From UBA967 sp044375555 (GTDB lineage: Bacteria > Verrucomicrobiota > Verrucomicrobiia > Chthoniobacterales > Terrimicrobiaceae): DNA of 64,000 nucleotides. The notes under the pieces were generated by a model, which worked only from the letters and a program-made list of their open reading frames with translations, made no database searches and had not been told where the DNA came from. Positions 32,030 through 40,746 of the stretch are shown here, piece after piece. The DNA lies in NCBI GenBank assembly GCA_044375555.1, contig JBILML010000003.1, positions 1-64,000 of the forward strand, in the 5' to 3' direction. Every line of letters begins with the position of its first letter. Within the stretch, counting starts at the first letter, position 1. Position numbers and translations under genes: made by a program.

Positions 32030-33568
32030 TTACAGCGTGTTGAAGGACTTGAACTCCTCGAGGGCGGCCTTGAGTTCCTTCTCGACCTCTTCGTCGAATT
32101 GCCGCTTGGCGGAAACTTTGTCGAGGATGGCGGACTTCCGGGTCTCCATGAATTCGACGAGTTTGCTTTGCACGGTTTTGATTTTATCGACGGGGATGGT
32201 GTCGAAGAAACCCTTCTGCATGGACCAAAGGATGACTGCTTGGGTTTGCACCGGGATCGGGTTGTATTGGGGCTGCTTGAAGAGTTCGACGATGCGGGCG
32301 CCGCGGTCGAGGGTGCCTTTGGTTTTGGCGTCGAGGTCGGAGCCGAACTGAGCGAAGGCGGCGAGTTCACGGTATTGGGCGAGGTCGCCTTTGATTTTAC
32401 CGGCGACTTGCTTCATGGCCTTGATCTGGGCGGCGGATCCCACGCGGGAAACCGAGAGACCGACCGAGATGGCGGGACGGATGCCTTGGTAGAAAAGATC
32501 GGTTTCGAGGTAGATCTGACCGTCGGTGATCGAGATGACATTCGTCGGGATGTAGGCTGAGACGTCGCCTGCCTGGGTCTCGATGATCGGGAGCGCGGTG
32601 AGCGAGCCGTTGCCGCAATCTTCGGCGAGTCGGGCAGAGCGCTCGAGGAGGCGGCTGTGGAGATAAAACACATCGCCGGGATACGCCTCGCGGCCCGATG
32701 GGCGCTTGAGGAGGAGGGAAATCTGGCGGTAGGCGTTCGCGTGTTTGGTGAGATCGTCGAATACGATGAGGGCATCCATCCCATGATCCATGAACCACTC
32801 GCCCATCGCGGCACCGGCGAACGGGGCGATGTATTGGTCGGCCGCGGTGTCGGAGGCCGTGGCGGCGACGATGATGGTGTATTTCAGGGCGTCGCTGGCT
32901 TCCAGGATCGAGACGACGCGGGCGATGTTCGCGTTTTTCTGGCCGATGCCGACATAGATGGAATAGAGGGGGCGGAAATTCGGGTCGCCACTTTCCTCGG
33001 CGGCGCGGTTGATTTTCGCCTGGTTGATAATCGTGTCGATCGCGATGGTCGTCTTGCCGGTGGCGCGGTCGCCAATGATGAGTTCGCGCTGGCCGCGGCC
33101 GACGGGAATCATGGCGTCCACACTCATGATGCCGGTCTGGACTGGTTGGCTCACCGGGCGGCGCTTGATGATGCCAGGGGCGATTTTTTCAACAGGGTAG
33201 GTGGTATCGTGCGGGATCGGGCCCTTGCCATCGATCGGGCGGCCGAGGGCGTCCACGACGCGGCCGAGGAGGCCTTTTCCGACGGGCACGGAGAGGAGTT
33301 TGCCGGTGGTCTTGGCCTCGGAGCCCTCGCTGATCTTGGTGTAGTCGCCGAGAACAATGACGCCGACCTCGGTTTCCTCGAGGTTGAGGGCGAGGCCCAT
33401 GACGCCATCGGGAAATTCGATCATTTCATTCAGCTTCACGGCGCTGAGGCCTTCGACGCGGGCGATGCCATCGCCGATTTCGCGGACGGTGCCGACATTG
33501 GTCTGGCGGGCTGTTTGGGTTTTGACGGCGCTGATTTTCTCTTCGAGTTCGAGGACGATGTTGCTCAT
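32030..33568 (-). CDS. atpA: ATP synthase F1 subunit alpha
   Basis: This 512-aa non-catalytic nucleotide-binding subunit has the P-loop GDRATGKTTIAIDTI near residues 170-184. GRIVDALGRPID and the C-terminal alpha signature PAISVGLSVSRVGSAAQ are present. The length is standard. With gamma, delta, a, b and c it is encoded in one minus-strand operon. Confidence 0.98.
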   Translation of the reverse strand: MSNIVLELEEKISAVKTQTARQTNVGTVREIGDGIARVEGLSAVKLNEMIEFPDGVMGLALNLEETEVGVIVLGDYTKISEGSEAKTTGKLLSVPVGKGLLGRVVDALGRPIDGKGPIPHDTTYPVEKIAPGIIKRRPVSQPVQTGIMSVDAMIPVGRGQRELIIGDRATGKTTIAIDTIINQAKINRAAEESGDPNFRPLYSIYVGIGQKNANIARVVSILEASDALKYTIIVAATASDTAADQYIAPFAGAAMGEWFMDHGMDALIVFDDLTKHANAYRQISLLLKRPSGREAYPGDVFYLHSRLLERSARLAEDCGNGSLTALPIIETQAGDVSAYIPTNVISITDGQIYLETDLFYQGIRPAISVGLSVSRVGSAAQIKAMKQVAGKIKGDLAQYRELAAFAQFGSDLDAKTKGTLDRGARIVELFKQPQYNPIPVQTQAVILWSMQKGFFDTIPVDKIKTVQSKLVEFMETRKSAILDKVSAKRQFDEEVEKELKAALEEFKSFNTL

Positions 33569-33587
33569 GGTTTTTGGAAAGTTGGGT

Positions 33588-33974
33588 TCAGGATTGTTTT
33601 AGGGATTCGAGGCGGGATTGGATGCTGCCGTCCCAGACATTGCTACCGAGGCGGACGCGGAGGCCGCCGATGAGTTCCGGTTTGGAATGAAATTCGGCAG
33701 TGATTTCGCCGAAGCGGGCGATGAGGCTGGAAGTGATTTCGGCGCGGATGGAATCAGCGAGCGGGGTGGCGCTTTCGATAATGGCGTGGTGCTGGGCGGC
33801 CTCCAATCGCGCAAGGCGCGTGAGGAATTTCAGCATCTGCACGTAGAAGCGGGGCTTGCGTTCGGTGATTTCCGTGGCGATGCGGCGGATGCGGTCGACA
33901 TCGAGACGGCCATCGACCATGGCGAGTTCGAAGAGTTCCTTGGTTTGGCGGCGTGCTTCCCGGCTGAGTTTCAT
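33588..33974 (-). CDS. atpH: ATP synthase F1 subunit delta, short form
   Basis: This delta (OSCP-type) subunit is recognised by its position between atpF and atpA and by the C-terminal ELIGGLRVRLGSNVWDGSIQSRLESL, the family's LIGG...DGS signature. From ATG 33974 it is only 128 aa, against about 175-180 aa for typical delta subunits. The missing part is in the N-terminal six-helix domain that binds the top of F1: only about 65 residues (KLSREARRQTKELFELAMVD onward) precede the C-terminal domain. The frame is open further upstream, but that region overlaps atpF and does not look like delta. Confidence 0.88.
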   Translation of the reverse strand: MKLSREARRQTKELFELAMVDGRLDVDRIRRIATEITERKPRFYVQMLKFLTRLARLEAAQHHAIIESATPLADSIRAEITSSLIARFGEITAEFHSKPELIGGLRVRLGSNVWDGSIQSRLESLKQS

Positions 33975-33981
33975 TGTGGGA

Positions 33982-34491
33982 TCAGGCGGCGAGCTGCTTG
34001 GTGGTTTCGGCCGCGAGGCGTTGCTGGTCGGAATCGGTGAGAATCTTGCCGACAACGGCAGATGTGGTGTCCACAACGAGGTTGACCATTTCCTTCTTCA
34101 CCTCGGCGACCATGCGGGCGCGCTCGAGTTCCACATTTTCATTGGCCTTCTCGATGATGCCTTCGGCGTCCTTGATGGCTTGCTGAATGTGTTTTTGGGA
34201 GGAGGCGTCGCTGCTGGCGCGGCCTTCTTCGATAATGCGCTGGGCGTCGGCATTGGCCTTGCGGAGGATTTCCTGACAGCGGAGTTCGGAATCGGCGAGT
34301 TGCTTCTTAATCTTCTCGGCGTTGGCTTGGCCTTCCTCGATGGTTTTGCGGCGCTCTTCAAAAATGGCGATGATCGGTCCGAAGGCGAATTTCTTCAGGA
34401 TGATGTAAACGGTGAGGAAAAGGATGACCTGAGCGAGGAATTTCGGCCAGGTGACGCCGAACTGACTAAAAAGTTGGATGACTGTGTCCAT
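33982..34491 (-). CDS. atpF: ATP synthase F0 subunit b
   Basis: This 169-aa peripheral-stalk subunit has one N-terminal transmembrane helix (FLAQVILFLTVYIILKKFAFGPI) followed by a long charged coiled coil rich in Lys, Glu and Ala. This is the layout of b subunits. It starts 79 bp after the atpE stop and ends 7 bp before atpH. Confidence 0.95.
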   Translation of the reverse strand: MDTVIQLFSQFGVTWPKFLAQVILFLTVYIILKKFAFGPIIAIFEERRKTIEEGQANAEKIKKQLADSELRCQEILRKANADAQRIIEEGRASSDASSQKHIQQAIKDAEGIIEKANENVELERARMVAEVKKEMVNLVVDTTSAVVGKILTDSDQQRLAAETTKQLAA

Positions 34492-34570
34492 GAAAATCGA
34501 ATGAGGTTTGCTGCGGAAAGCCGGGGAACCGGGACCGGCGGGTTGGCCGCACGGTCCCGGCGGTGGATTT

Positions 34571-34813
34571 TTAGCGTCCTCCGAAAGCGAGGATGAGCGC
34601 GTAAATCGCGATAGCTTCGGAGAGGGCCATGCCGATAATGCTCAGGGTGAGCACTTTTCCGGATGCGCCGGGATTGCGGCCAACGGCTTCGACAGCCTTT
34701 GCGCCGATCATTCCGATGCCGAGGGCGGCGCCGGCGCCAGCGATGGCGAGGGTGAAGCTGCCCGTAATTCCGCCTGCTGTCGCGGCGGCTTCTGCGATGA
34801 GTTGTGGTATCAT
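34571..34813 (-). CDS. atpE: ATP synthase F0 subunit c
   Basis: This 80-aa proteolipid forms the rotor ring. Helix 1 is AAATAGGITGSFTLAIAGAGAALGIGMIG, the polar loop AVGRNPGASGK carries the conserved R-N-P, and helix 2 (LTLSIIGMALSEAIAIYALILAF) has the ion-carrying glutamate in ALSEAIA. I see no residue pattern that would clearly mark sodium coupling, so proton coupling is the default reading. Confidence 0.97.
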   Translation of the reverse strand: MIPQLIAEAAATAGGITGSFTLAIAGAGAALGIGMIGAKAVEAVGRNPGASGKVLTLSIIGMALSEAIAIYALILAFGGR

Positions 34814-34882
34814 TTTATGGTGTGTGTTGTTTTTCCCGTCGCCGCCCGCAGTCTTGCCACGGTCCCGGAGACGAAAGTGTTT

Positions 34883-35743
34883 TTAGTGCTCCTCCTCGTC
34901 GTGCGAGGTGGAGAGTTGAATGTAGACGGCGCAGAGGAGCATGAAGACGGCCGCTTGCAGCAGGCCGACCAAAAGCTCGAGACCGTAGAAAGGAACCGGA
35001 ACGATGATCGACATCGGGTAGGCCACCCACTCGGGAAGGCCGAGGTTTTTTCCCAGCGTGATCATGGTGGAGAGGAGATTCTCGCCGGCGAAGACATTGC
35101 CGAAAAGACGGAGCGAGAGCGACACAGGGCGGAAGGCGATCGAGACGACTTCGATAACGCCGACGAAGAGAAATACTGGAATCAAAATAACGGCCATCAT
35201 GCCGGTGAGTCCGCCTTTCACGCCGAAGAGGTGGTTTAAGAAATTCTTCACGCCCACTTCGCTGAGAGACCAGTAAAGCCAGAACACCATGAACACCGTC
35301 GCCATCGCGAGGGTCATGTTGAGGTCTGCTGTGGTGGGGCGGAGGATCGGGGTGGTGACCTCAAAGCCTTGGGCCGTGTCTTGTCCCCAGCCGATCGAGC
35401 CGACGCCGGGCAGGAGGGCGAACCAGTTTGAGACGATGATGAAAATGAAGAGCGTGGCGAGCAGGGAAAAAACCCGCGCGACCATGTGGTGGCCGACAAT
35501 TCCCTCGATCGTGTCGTAGAGACCTTGCACGAGGCCCTCGAAGAAATTCTGGGCCGGACCGGGCACGACGGAGAGCTTACGGGTGGCTTTCCGTGCGAAC
35601 CAGATGATCAGCAGGGAGACAAAAGCGCTGACGAAAATCGAGTTTGAGAGCCAGTCGACAAAGGAACCGCTGCCATCGCCTTTCGGGAAAATCGTCGGCG
35701 CATCCAAAGTCAGAACTGCTGCAAAAAGTGTGGTCAAGAGCAT
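34883..35743 (-). CDS. atpB: ATP synthase F0 subunit a
   Basis: This 286-aa membrane subunit forms the ion half-channels. The essential arginine lies in VSLSLRLFGNVFAGE, and the helix around YPMSIIVPVPFYGLELLVGLLQAAVF is the conserved C-terminal part. ATG 35743 begins a hydrophobic stretch (LLTTLFAAVLTL) that may be a signal or first helix. It is the first gene of the atpBEFHAG operon; no atpI precedes it. A promoter is visible about 100 bp upstream. Confidence 0.95.
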   Translation of the reverse strand: MLLTTLFAAVLTLDAPTIFPKGDGSGSFVDWLSNSIFVSAFVSLLIIWFARKATRKLSVVPGPAQNFFEGLVQGLYDTIEGIVGHHMVARVFSLLATLFIFIIVSNWFALLPGVGSIGWGQDTAQGFEVTTPILRPTTADLNMTLAMATVFMVFWLYWSLSEVGVKNFLNHLFGVKGGLTGMMAVILIPVFLFVGVIEVVSIAFRPVSLSLRLFGNVFAGENLLSTMITLGKNLGLPEWVAYPMSIIVPVPFYGLELLVGLLQAAVFMLLCAVYIQLSTSHDEEEH

Positions 35744-35840
35744 GTCGTGGTGTCGGTATCCCGGTATTCGGCCCATTGGGGGCTTCCAGGATTGGCCGAG
35801 GGGTGGCCAAAACGGAACGGTTCCGAAAGCGGAGCCGTGG

Positions 35841-35868
35841 TTAATACCAAAGAGCTTTTTTTAGGCAA
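35841..35868 (-). promoter_or_regulatory. Candidate promoter of the atp operon
   Basis: On the minus strand TTGCCT (-35, 35863-35868), a 16-bp A-rich spacer and TATTAA (-10, 35841-35846) precede atpB. The predicted start is near 35834, giving a leader of about 90 nt. It lies in the gap just after the prfC stop (35896). Confidence 0.6.
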
Positions 35869-35895
35869 CCCCAAAGCTTGTTTTTCGTCCCTCGC

Positions 35896-37506
35896 TCAAG
35901 TGGTCCGTGGCGGCGAGGGGGGCTCTGCCCCGAAAGAATGCGCGGGATTTTTTTCCTCGAGATAGCCGATCGTCCAGGAACTCGGAAGAAGAACGACCCA
36001 AAAGCCGGAGGCGTCCTTCGCCATCGCGCAGCCACTCGGCAGGAGCAACTCGGGACGCTCGGTCAGCGGCGCGCCATCGACCAGCGGCCAGCGGGCGAAT
36101 TGCCACGGGGCGGATTCGACGCGGCAATCGGCGCTGTATTCGGTCTCGAGCCGGTATTGCATGACCTCGAATTGCAGGGGGCCGACGGCGCCGAGGAGAG
36201 GGACGCGCTGGATGGAGTCGGGGAGCTCGAATTGCTGGGCGACGCCTTCTTTGAGAAGTTGGTCGAGGCCTTCGCGGAAGCGTTTGAATTTCGCCGTGCT
36301 TGAATTTCGCAGGTAGGCGAAACACTCGGGTGCGAAGCGCGGCGTCTCGTCATAGCGGACCGCCGGATCCTCGCTCACGGTGTCGCCAATGAGGAAATCG
36401 TAGTTGCCCACGATGCCCACGACATCGCCAGCCCAGGCCTCGTCCACCGTCTCGCGTTCCTGTGCGAAGAGTCGCTGGGAATTTCCAAGCCGCACGGGTT
36501 TGCCGAGGCGGACATGGTGGGCGTTCATGTCGCGGCGAAAGCAACCCGAGACGATGCGAATGAAGGAAACACGGTCGCGGTGCTTGGGATTCATGTTCGC
36601 CTGGATTTTGAAAACGAAGCCGGAGAATTTGTCCGACGCCGGCTCGATTTCCTGCTCGCCGCTATGGCGGGAAGCGGGTGGGGGAGCGAGGCGGAGGAAA
36701 TTGTCGAGCAGGAGTTGGACACCGAAATTGTTCGCGGCGCTGCCGAAAAAAACGGGCGTGGCCTTCCCGGCACGGACGGCGTCGAAATCAAATTCCGCGC
36801 CTGCGCCTTCAAGGAGTTCGAGTTCGTCGCGGACCCTTTTGTGGACATCCGGCGCGAGCGCTTGACTCACGGTGGCGTCATCGATTCCTGCGACAGAAAC
36901 CGGAGCGCGGTAGGTGCCGCCGGGGGTTCGCTCGAAAAGGTGGACTGCCTTTTGCTCGCGATCGAACACGCCGCGAAATTCGGGCCCGTCGCCGAGGGGC
37001 CAATTCATCGGGATCGCGTGGATGCCGAGGACGGATTCGAGTTCATCCAAAAGCTCGAGAGCGGGCCGCGCCGGTCGGTCGAGCTTGTTCATGAAAGTGA
37101 AAATCGGCACTCCGCGTTTGCGGCAAACCTCGAAGAGTTTTCGCGTCTGCGACTCGATGCCCTTGCCGGCGTCCACCACCATCACGGCGGCATCCACGGC
37201 GGTGAGCACGCGGTAGGTGTCCTCCGAGAAATCCTTGTGGCCCGGCGTGTCGAGGAGGTTCACCACGCAGCCGTTGTAGTCGAACTGCAGAACGGTCGAG
37301 CTCACCGAGATGCCGCGCTGTTTTTCGAGCTCCATCCAATCACTCGTGGTGGCGCGCTGGTTTTTGCGCGAGGTCACGCTGCCGGCGAGTTGAACGGCGC
37401 CGCCGTAGAGCAGGAATTTCTCGGTGAGGGTGGTCTTTCCGGCGTCGGGATGCGAGATGATGGCGAAGGTCCGGCGTCGCGCGATTTCGCGCTGGGCGAT
37501 ACTCAT
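35896..37506 (-). CDS. prfC: Peptide chain release factor 3
   Basis: This 536-aa translational GTPase removes RF1/RF2 from the ribosome after termination. The G1 loop is ISHPDAGKTTLTEK (residues 18-31), G3 is LLDTPGHKDFSEDTYR, and G4 is FMNKLDRPA. The RF3-specific start RRTFAIISHPDAGKTTL and C-terminal GPLQFEVMQYRLETEYS are present. ATG 37506 overlaps the upstream M24 peptidase stop by 4 bp, so the longer upstream reading is not used. Confidence 0.96.
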   Translation of the reverse strand: MSIAQREIARRRTFAIISHPDAGKTTLTEKFLLYGGAVQLAGSVTSRKNQRATTSDWMELEKQRGISVSSTVLQFDYNGCVVNLLDTPGHKDFSEDTYRVLTAVDAAVMVVDAGKGIESQTRKLFEVCRKRGVPIFTFMNKLDRPARPALELLDELESVLGIHAIPMNWPLGDGPEFRGVFDREQKAVHLFERTPGGTYRAPVSVAGIDDATVSQALAPDVHKRVRDELELLEGAGAEFDFDAVRAGKATPVFFGSAANNFGVQLLLDNFLRLAPPPASRHSGEQEIEPASDKFSGFVFKIQANMNPKHRDRVSFIRIVSGCFRRDMNAHHVRLGKPVRLGNSQRLFAQERETVDEAWAGDVVGIVGNYDFLIGDTVSEDPAVRYDETPRFAPECFAYLRNSSTAKFKRFREGLDQLLKEGVAQQFELPDSIQRVPLLGAVGPLQFEVMQYRLETEYSADCRVESAPWQFARWPLVDGAPLTERPELLLPSGCAMAKDASGFWVVLLPSSWTIGYLEEKNPAHSFGAEPPSPPRTT

Positions 37507-38624
37507 ATTTCGAAAGGTTTCGGGAGGCGGGTCAGGAGCTTGGAGCCGGTTTTTGTGATGAGCACGACATCTTCGTGGCGCACGCCGCCGAGGCCGGGCA
37601 TGTAGATTCCAGGCTCCACGGTGAGGATTTGGCCGGGCTGAAAAATCGCGTCGGAAAACCTCGGCGACTCGTGGACTTCCAGACCGAGGCCGTGGCCGGT
37701 GCCGTGGAAAAATCCCTGCCAGCGGCCGTTTTTGATCTCGGTTGGATAGCCTTGGTCGGCGAAGAATTTTTTCACCATGTTGTGGATGATGCGACCCTCG
37801 ACGCCGGGCTTGATCGCATCGAGCGCGAGTTTTTGGCCCTCGAGGCAGGTGTTCCAAAGACGGCGCTGTTCCTCGCTGGCTCGGCCTCGAACGACCGTGC
37901 GGGTGATATCGCCGTGGAAGCAGGTGCGGATGTCGCGCGGGAAGATGTCGAGGATGATGAGTTGGTCGGCGAAAAGCTGACCCGTCCCGCGATGGTGGGG
38001 ATCGCAGGCCTGTTGGCCGCCGGCGACAATCGTGTCGCCCCGGGCCTCGCCCCCTGCGCGGACGACGGCGGTTTCCATTTCGATGCGGAGGAGTTCGGAG
38101 GTCAGGTGCGTGCCGTTGAAAGACAGCGCGCCGTCCTTCAGAATCTTCGAAGCGCGGAGGACTTCGATGCCTCGGGTCATGCCGATCTCCGAGATGCGGA
38201 TGGCATTTTCCAAAGCATGGACCTCCGGTCGGGATTTGATTTCGCGCTCGGGCACAAATGGGCCTCGAACGGCCTTCACATCGATGCCGGCTTTTTTCAG
38301 ATCGCGGGCATGGCCGAAGGGAAAATCCGTCGGGACTTTGACCTCGCTGACATTTTTGGAGTGGAGCCAGGTCGCAACCACTTTCGAGTAGTTGGGCGTT
38401 TTGCCGGGAGTTTTTTCGGCAAGTTTGGAAAATTCGGAGAAGGCCTCGACGGAATCAACCTTCGCTTCGGCACGGCCTCGATCGATTTCGAGATCGCTGA
38501 GCAGGATGTGTTTTTTGCCTGCCGTCTCAAGATACGCAAAGGCATCGGGAGCACGGAACCCGCCGAGATAAAGCAGGTCCGCATTGGTCTCGGGACAAGC
38601 GATGAGGAGTTTGGATCGAGCCAT
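37503..38624 (-). CDS. M24-family Xaa-Pro aminopeptidase
   Basis: This 373-aa creatinase/prolidase-type metallopeptidase has a diverged N-terminal domain and a C-terminal pita-bread fold. Candidate metal ligands are the aspartates in IILDIFPRDIRTCFHGDITRT, the histidine in GFFHGTGHGLGLEVHE, and the glutamates in LTVEPGIYMP and GVRHEDVVLI. It probably cleaves peptides with proline in the second position. It is co-directional with prfC through a 4-bp overlap. Confidence 0.9.
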   Translation of the reverse strand: MARSKLLIACPETNADLLYLGGFRAPDAFAYLETAGKKHILLSDLEIDRGRAEAKVDSVEAFSEFSKLAEKTPGKTPNYSKVVATWLHSKNVSEVKVPTDFPFGHARDLKKAGIDVKAVRGPFVPEREIKSRPEVHALENAIRISEIGMTRGIEVLRASKILKDGALSFNGTHLTSELLRIEMETAVVRAGGEARGDTIVAGGQQACDPHHRGTGQLFADQLIILDIFPRDIRTCFHGDITRTVVRGRASEEQRRLWNTCLEGQKLALDAIKPGVEGRIIHNMVKKFFADQGYPTEIKNGRWQGFFHGTGHGLGLEVHESPRFSDAIFQPGQILTVEPGIYMPGLGGVRHEDVVLITKTGSKLLTRLPKPFEI

Positions 38625-38636
38625 GGTTTTCGAGGA

Positions 38637-38654
38637 GCGGATTATCTAATCCGC
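38637..38654. repeat. Perfect 18-bp palindrome between trpF and the M24 gene
   Basis: GCGGATTA-TC-TAATCCGC is a perfect inverted repeat with a 2-nt centre. It lies 13-30 bp upstream of the M24 peptidase ATG, where it could act as an operator or a small RNA hairpin. There is no T-run, so it is not a terminator. Confidence 0.55.
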
Positions 38655-38683
38655 GAATGGGGCAAGGGCCAGCGGGATTTGAT

Positions 38684-39328
38684 TCAAATCGCCGCGCGGA
38701 CGGCTTGGAGGAATGCGCGGACCTTGGCGGGGTCTTTCTTTCCGGGCGATTCCTCCACGCCTCCCGCCACATCGACGGCGGCGGGTCGGACGACGCGAAT
38801 TGCCTCGGCGACATTGTCGGGATTCAAGCCTCCGGCAAGCACGAAGCGGTGCTCGGGATGTTCCGCAACAAACGCGCCGATCATTTTCCAATCCGCCGTT
38901 TTTCCCGTTCCCCCGTAGGCCGCAGGGGACCAGGAATCGAGGAGGATGTGTGGGGTCGAGAAGCGGTTGGCTTCGGCGAGGGATTCGTCGTTCCGCACGC
39001 GGATGGCCTTCATCCAGTTCGTCACCCCCGACATCGCACACTGCGTGGGGGATTCATCGCCGTGGAATTGGATCATCTCGAAGCACCCCGAGCGCCAGAG
39101 CGTGTCGAGCAACTCGGGCTCGGGATTCACGACGACCGCCACGCGGTCCACCAAGCCATTCAAGCCCCGAATCCACTCGAGCGATTCCAGCGGGATGTGG
39201 CGGGAGGAGCCGTGGAAAAAATTAAAGCCCAGTGCGTCGGCACCGGCTTCCACGCAATCGAGGGCGTCGTCCTCGCGGGTGATTCCGCAGATTTTCACAT
39301 GCCCGGCCCCGGGTCCGAAGAGCCTCAT
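38684..39328 (-). CDS. trpF: Phosphoribosylanthranilate isomerase
   Basis: This 214-aa TIM-barrel enzyme catalyses the Amadori rearrangement in tryptophan synthesis. The catalytic cysteine is in VKICGITREDDAL and the acid aspartate in ILLDSWSPAAYGGTGKTADW. FVLAGGLNPDNVAEAI and AVDVAGGVEESPGKKD close the phosphate site. No other trp genes are adjacent, so trpF is separated from the main trp operon. It overlaps the downstream end of the PF04020 gene by 4 bp. Confidence 0.95.
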   Translation of the reverse strand: MRLFGPGAGHVKICGITREDDALDCVEAGADALGFNFFHGSSRHIPLESLEWIRGLNGLVDRVAVVVNPEPELLDTLWRSGCFEMIQFHGDESPTQCAMSGVTNWMKAIRVRNDESLAEANRFSTPHILLDSWSPAAYGGTGKTADWKMIGAFVAEHPEHRFVLAGGLNPDNVAEAIRVVRPAAVDVAGGVEESPGKKDPAKVRAFLQAVRAAI

Positions 39329-39741
39329 TCGATCACGCGGGCGTCCGCTTTTTTGATCGAGGGGTGATGGGTGATGGTGTGGATTTTCCCGTCACTCGTG
39401 CGGAAGAAGGAACTTAAAATCCAGCTCACGAGGCTGATCACAATGGATCCGAAAAACGCATTCCAGAAGCCATCCACCGAAAACGAAGGGACGATCTGGG
39501 CCACAAGCATCAGCATCAGGGCATTCACCACCAGAATGAAAAGGCCCATCGTCACGATGATAAAAGGAATGCTGAGCAGGAGCAGAATTGGCCGAACGAA
39601 GGCATTGACGATTCCCAGAAGGAGTGAGGCCCCAAGGAGTGCACCGGCGCTGTTGCAATGAATGCCGGGAATGAGTTTTTCGGCGGCGAATACGGCCACG
39701 GTCGTTACCAACCAGCGAATCAGGAAAGCAGTCACAGCCAA
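39325..39741 (-). CDS. PF04020-type four-helix membrane protein (phage holin 4 superfamily)
   Basis: This 138-aa membrane protein has four hydrophobic segments and the family motif GIVNAFVRPILLLLSIPFIIVTMGLF, followed by VVNALMLMLVA. Such proteins are common in bacterial chromosomes and are grouped with holins, but their role is not known. The start codon appears to be TTG 39741, with a GTG two codons later as an alternative. It overlaps trpF by 4 bp and is translationally coupled to it. A charged tail (SIKKADARVIE) follows the last helix. Confidence 0.82.
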   Translation of the reverse strand: MAVTAFLIRWLVTTVAVFAAEKLIPGIHCNSAGALLGASLLLGIVNAFVRPILLLLSIPFIIVTMGLFILVVNALMLMLVAQIVPSFSVDGFWNAFFGSIVISLVSWILSSFFRTSDGKIHTITHHPSIKKADARVIE

Positions 39742-39816
39742 AAACTAATTCCGGTCGGATTTTTTTGAAGATTTATTTTGCAAATCCCGGCGGGGAGTTC
39801 CACTAATCACCGAACT

Positions 39817-40128
39817 ATGCCAGCCAAAAAAAGCAAAGCAGAGTCCAAGACCAAGGAAGTCAAAGCCAAGAAACCAGCCGCTCCGGCGGCCAAGAAGTCC
39901 CCCAAAACTGTAACGAAATCTCCCGCCAAGGCTAAGGCTGCACCAGTCAAGGTTGCGAAGCCCGCCGCGCCGGCACCAGCTCCTGTGATCACGCAGGATC
40001 AGATCGCCACCCGCGCCTATTATATTGGTGAGCGCCGCCAGACGATGGGTTGGCCCGGTGATCCCTCGACCGACTGGATCGAGGCAGAGGCCCAATTGAT
40101 CGCCGAGGCGAAACGCAAAAAAATCTAG
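39817..40128 (+). CDS. Lys/Ala/Pro-rich protein with C-terminal DUF2934
   Basis: This 103-aa protein has a histone H1-like N-terminal half (KKSKAESKTKEVKAKKPA and several KSPAKAK units) followed by a DUF2934 domain: IATRAYYIGERRQTMGWPGD and DWIEAEAQLIAEAK. DUF2934 proteins are small and found in many Proteobacteria and PVC bacteria. The basic tail suggests nucleic-acid binding, but no function is established. It is divergent from the PF04020 gene, with 75 bp in between. Confidence 0.85.
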   Translation: MPAKKSKAESKTKEVKAKKPAAPAAKKSPKTVTKSPAKAKAAPVKVAKPAAPAPAPVITQDQIATRAYYIGERRQTMGWPGDPSTDWIEAEAQLIAEAKRKKI

Positions 40129-40160
40129 TTTTTTTCATCCCCCAAATCCCTTCCCGGCTA

Positions 40161-40706
40161 GTGACGATCGAAGAGCGCCTTAATAAATTTCTCGGACGGC
40201 AACCCAAAACCTCGCTCGCGGCGTTTGTTGCCTCGAATGCAACTCTGGTCGGGGATGTGCGGTTGGGCCGAAACTCGAGTGTTTTCTACGGAGCTGTGCT
40301 TCGCGGAGACATCGAATCGATCGTGATCGGGGAGGGGACCAATGTGCAGGACGGAGCCATTGTTCACCTGGCCGACGATATGCCAGCGGTGATCGGGGCG
40401 AACTGCACGATCGGCCACGCGGCGATTATTCATGCCTGCCGAATTGGCGACCTCTGCCTGGTGGGAATGGGAGCCACGGTGCTCGACGGGGCCGAGATCG
40501 GCGAAGAATGTCTCATCGGGGCCAAGGCTCTGGTGACCCAACGCACGAAAATCCCGCCTCGCTCGCTGGTGATCGGATCGCCCGCGAAGGTCGTTCGCGA
40601 ATTGACCCCCGAGGAATTGCTTTCGCTCCGCCAGAGCGCGGAAAAATACATCGCCGTGGCGCACGCGCACGCCTCCCGGCAATCAGCCGTCGCCGGGGAT
40701 TTGTGA
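40161..40706 (+). CDS. Gamma-class carbonic anhydrase family protein
   Basis: This 181-aa left-handed beta-helix protein has zinc-binding histidines in IVHLADDMP and CTIGHAAIIHAC. The hexapeptide repeats end in RTKIPPRSLVIGSPAKVVREL and are capped by a C-terminal helix. Members interconvert CO2 and bicarbonate or act as ferripyochelin-binding-like proteins. The start is GTG 40161, 32 bp after the DUF2934 gene. It may be co-transcribed with pgsA. Confidence 0.9.
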   Translation: MTIEERLNKFLGRQPKTSLAAFVASNATLVGDVRLGRNSSVFYGAVLRGDIESIVIGEGTNVQDGAIVHLADDMPAVIGANCTIGHAAIIHACRIGDLCLVGMGATVLDGAEIGEECLIGAKALVTQRTKIPPRSLVIGSPAKVVRELTPEELLSLRQSAEKYIAVAHAHASRQSAVAGDL

Positions 40707-40746
40707 TGGGTTTTATCCCGGCCCGCACGCCGTCCGCCACCTTCGC

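Noticed and set aside
31031..32560. 509-codon plus-strand frame across MBL, atpG and atpA
   Set aside because: Crosses three genes on the other strand and has repetitive Gly/Asp/Leu composition without motifs.
34508..35239. Plus-strand frame opposite atpE and atpB
   Set aside because: Runs antisense across two certain ATP-synthase genes.
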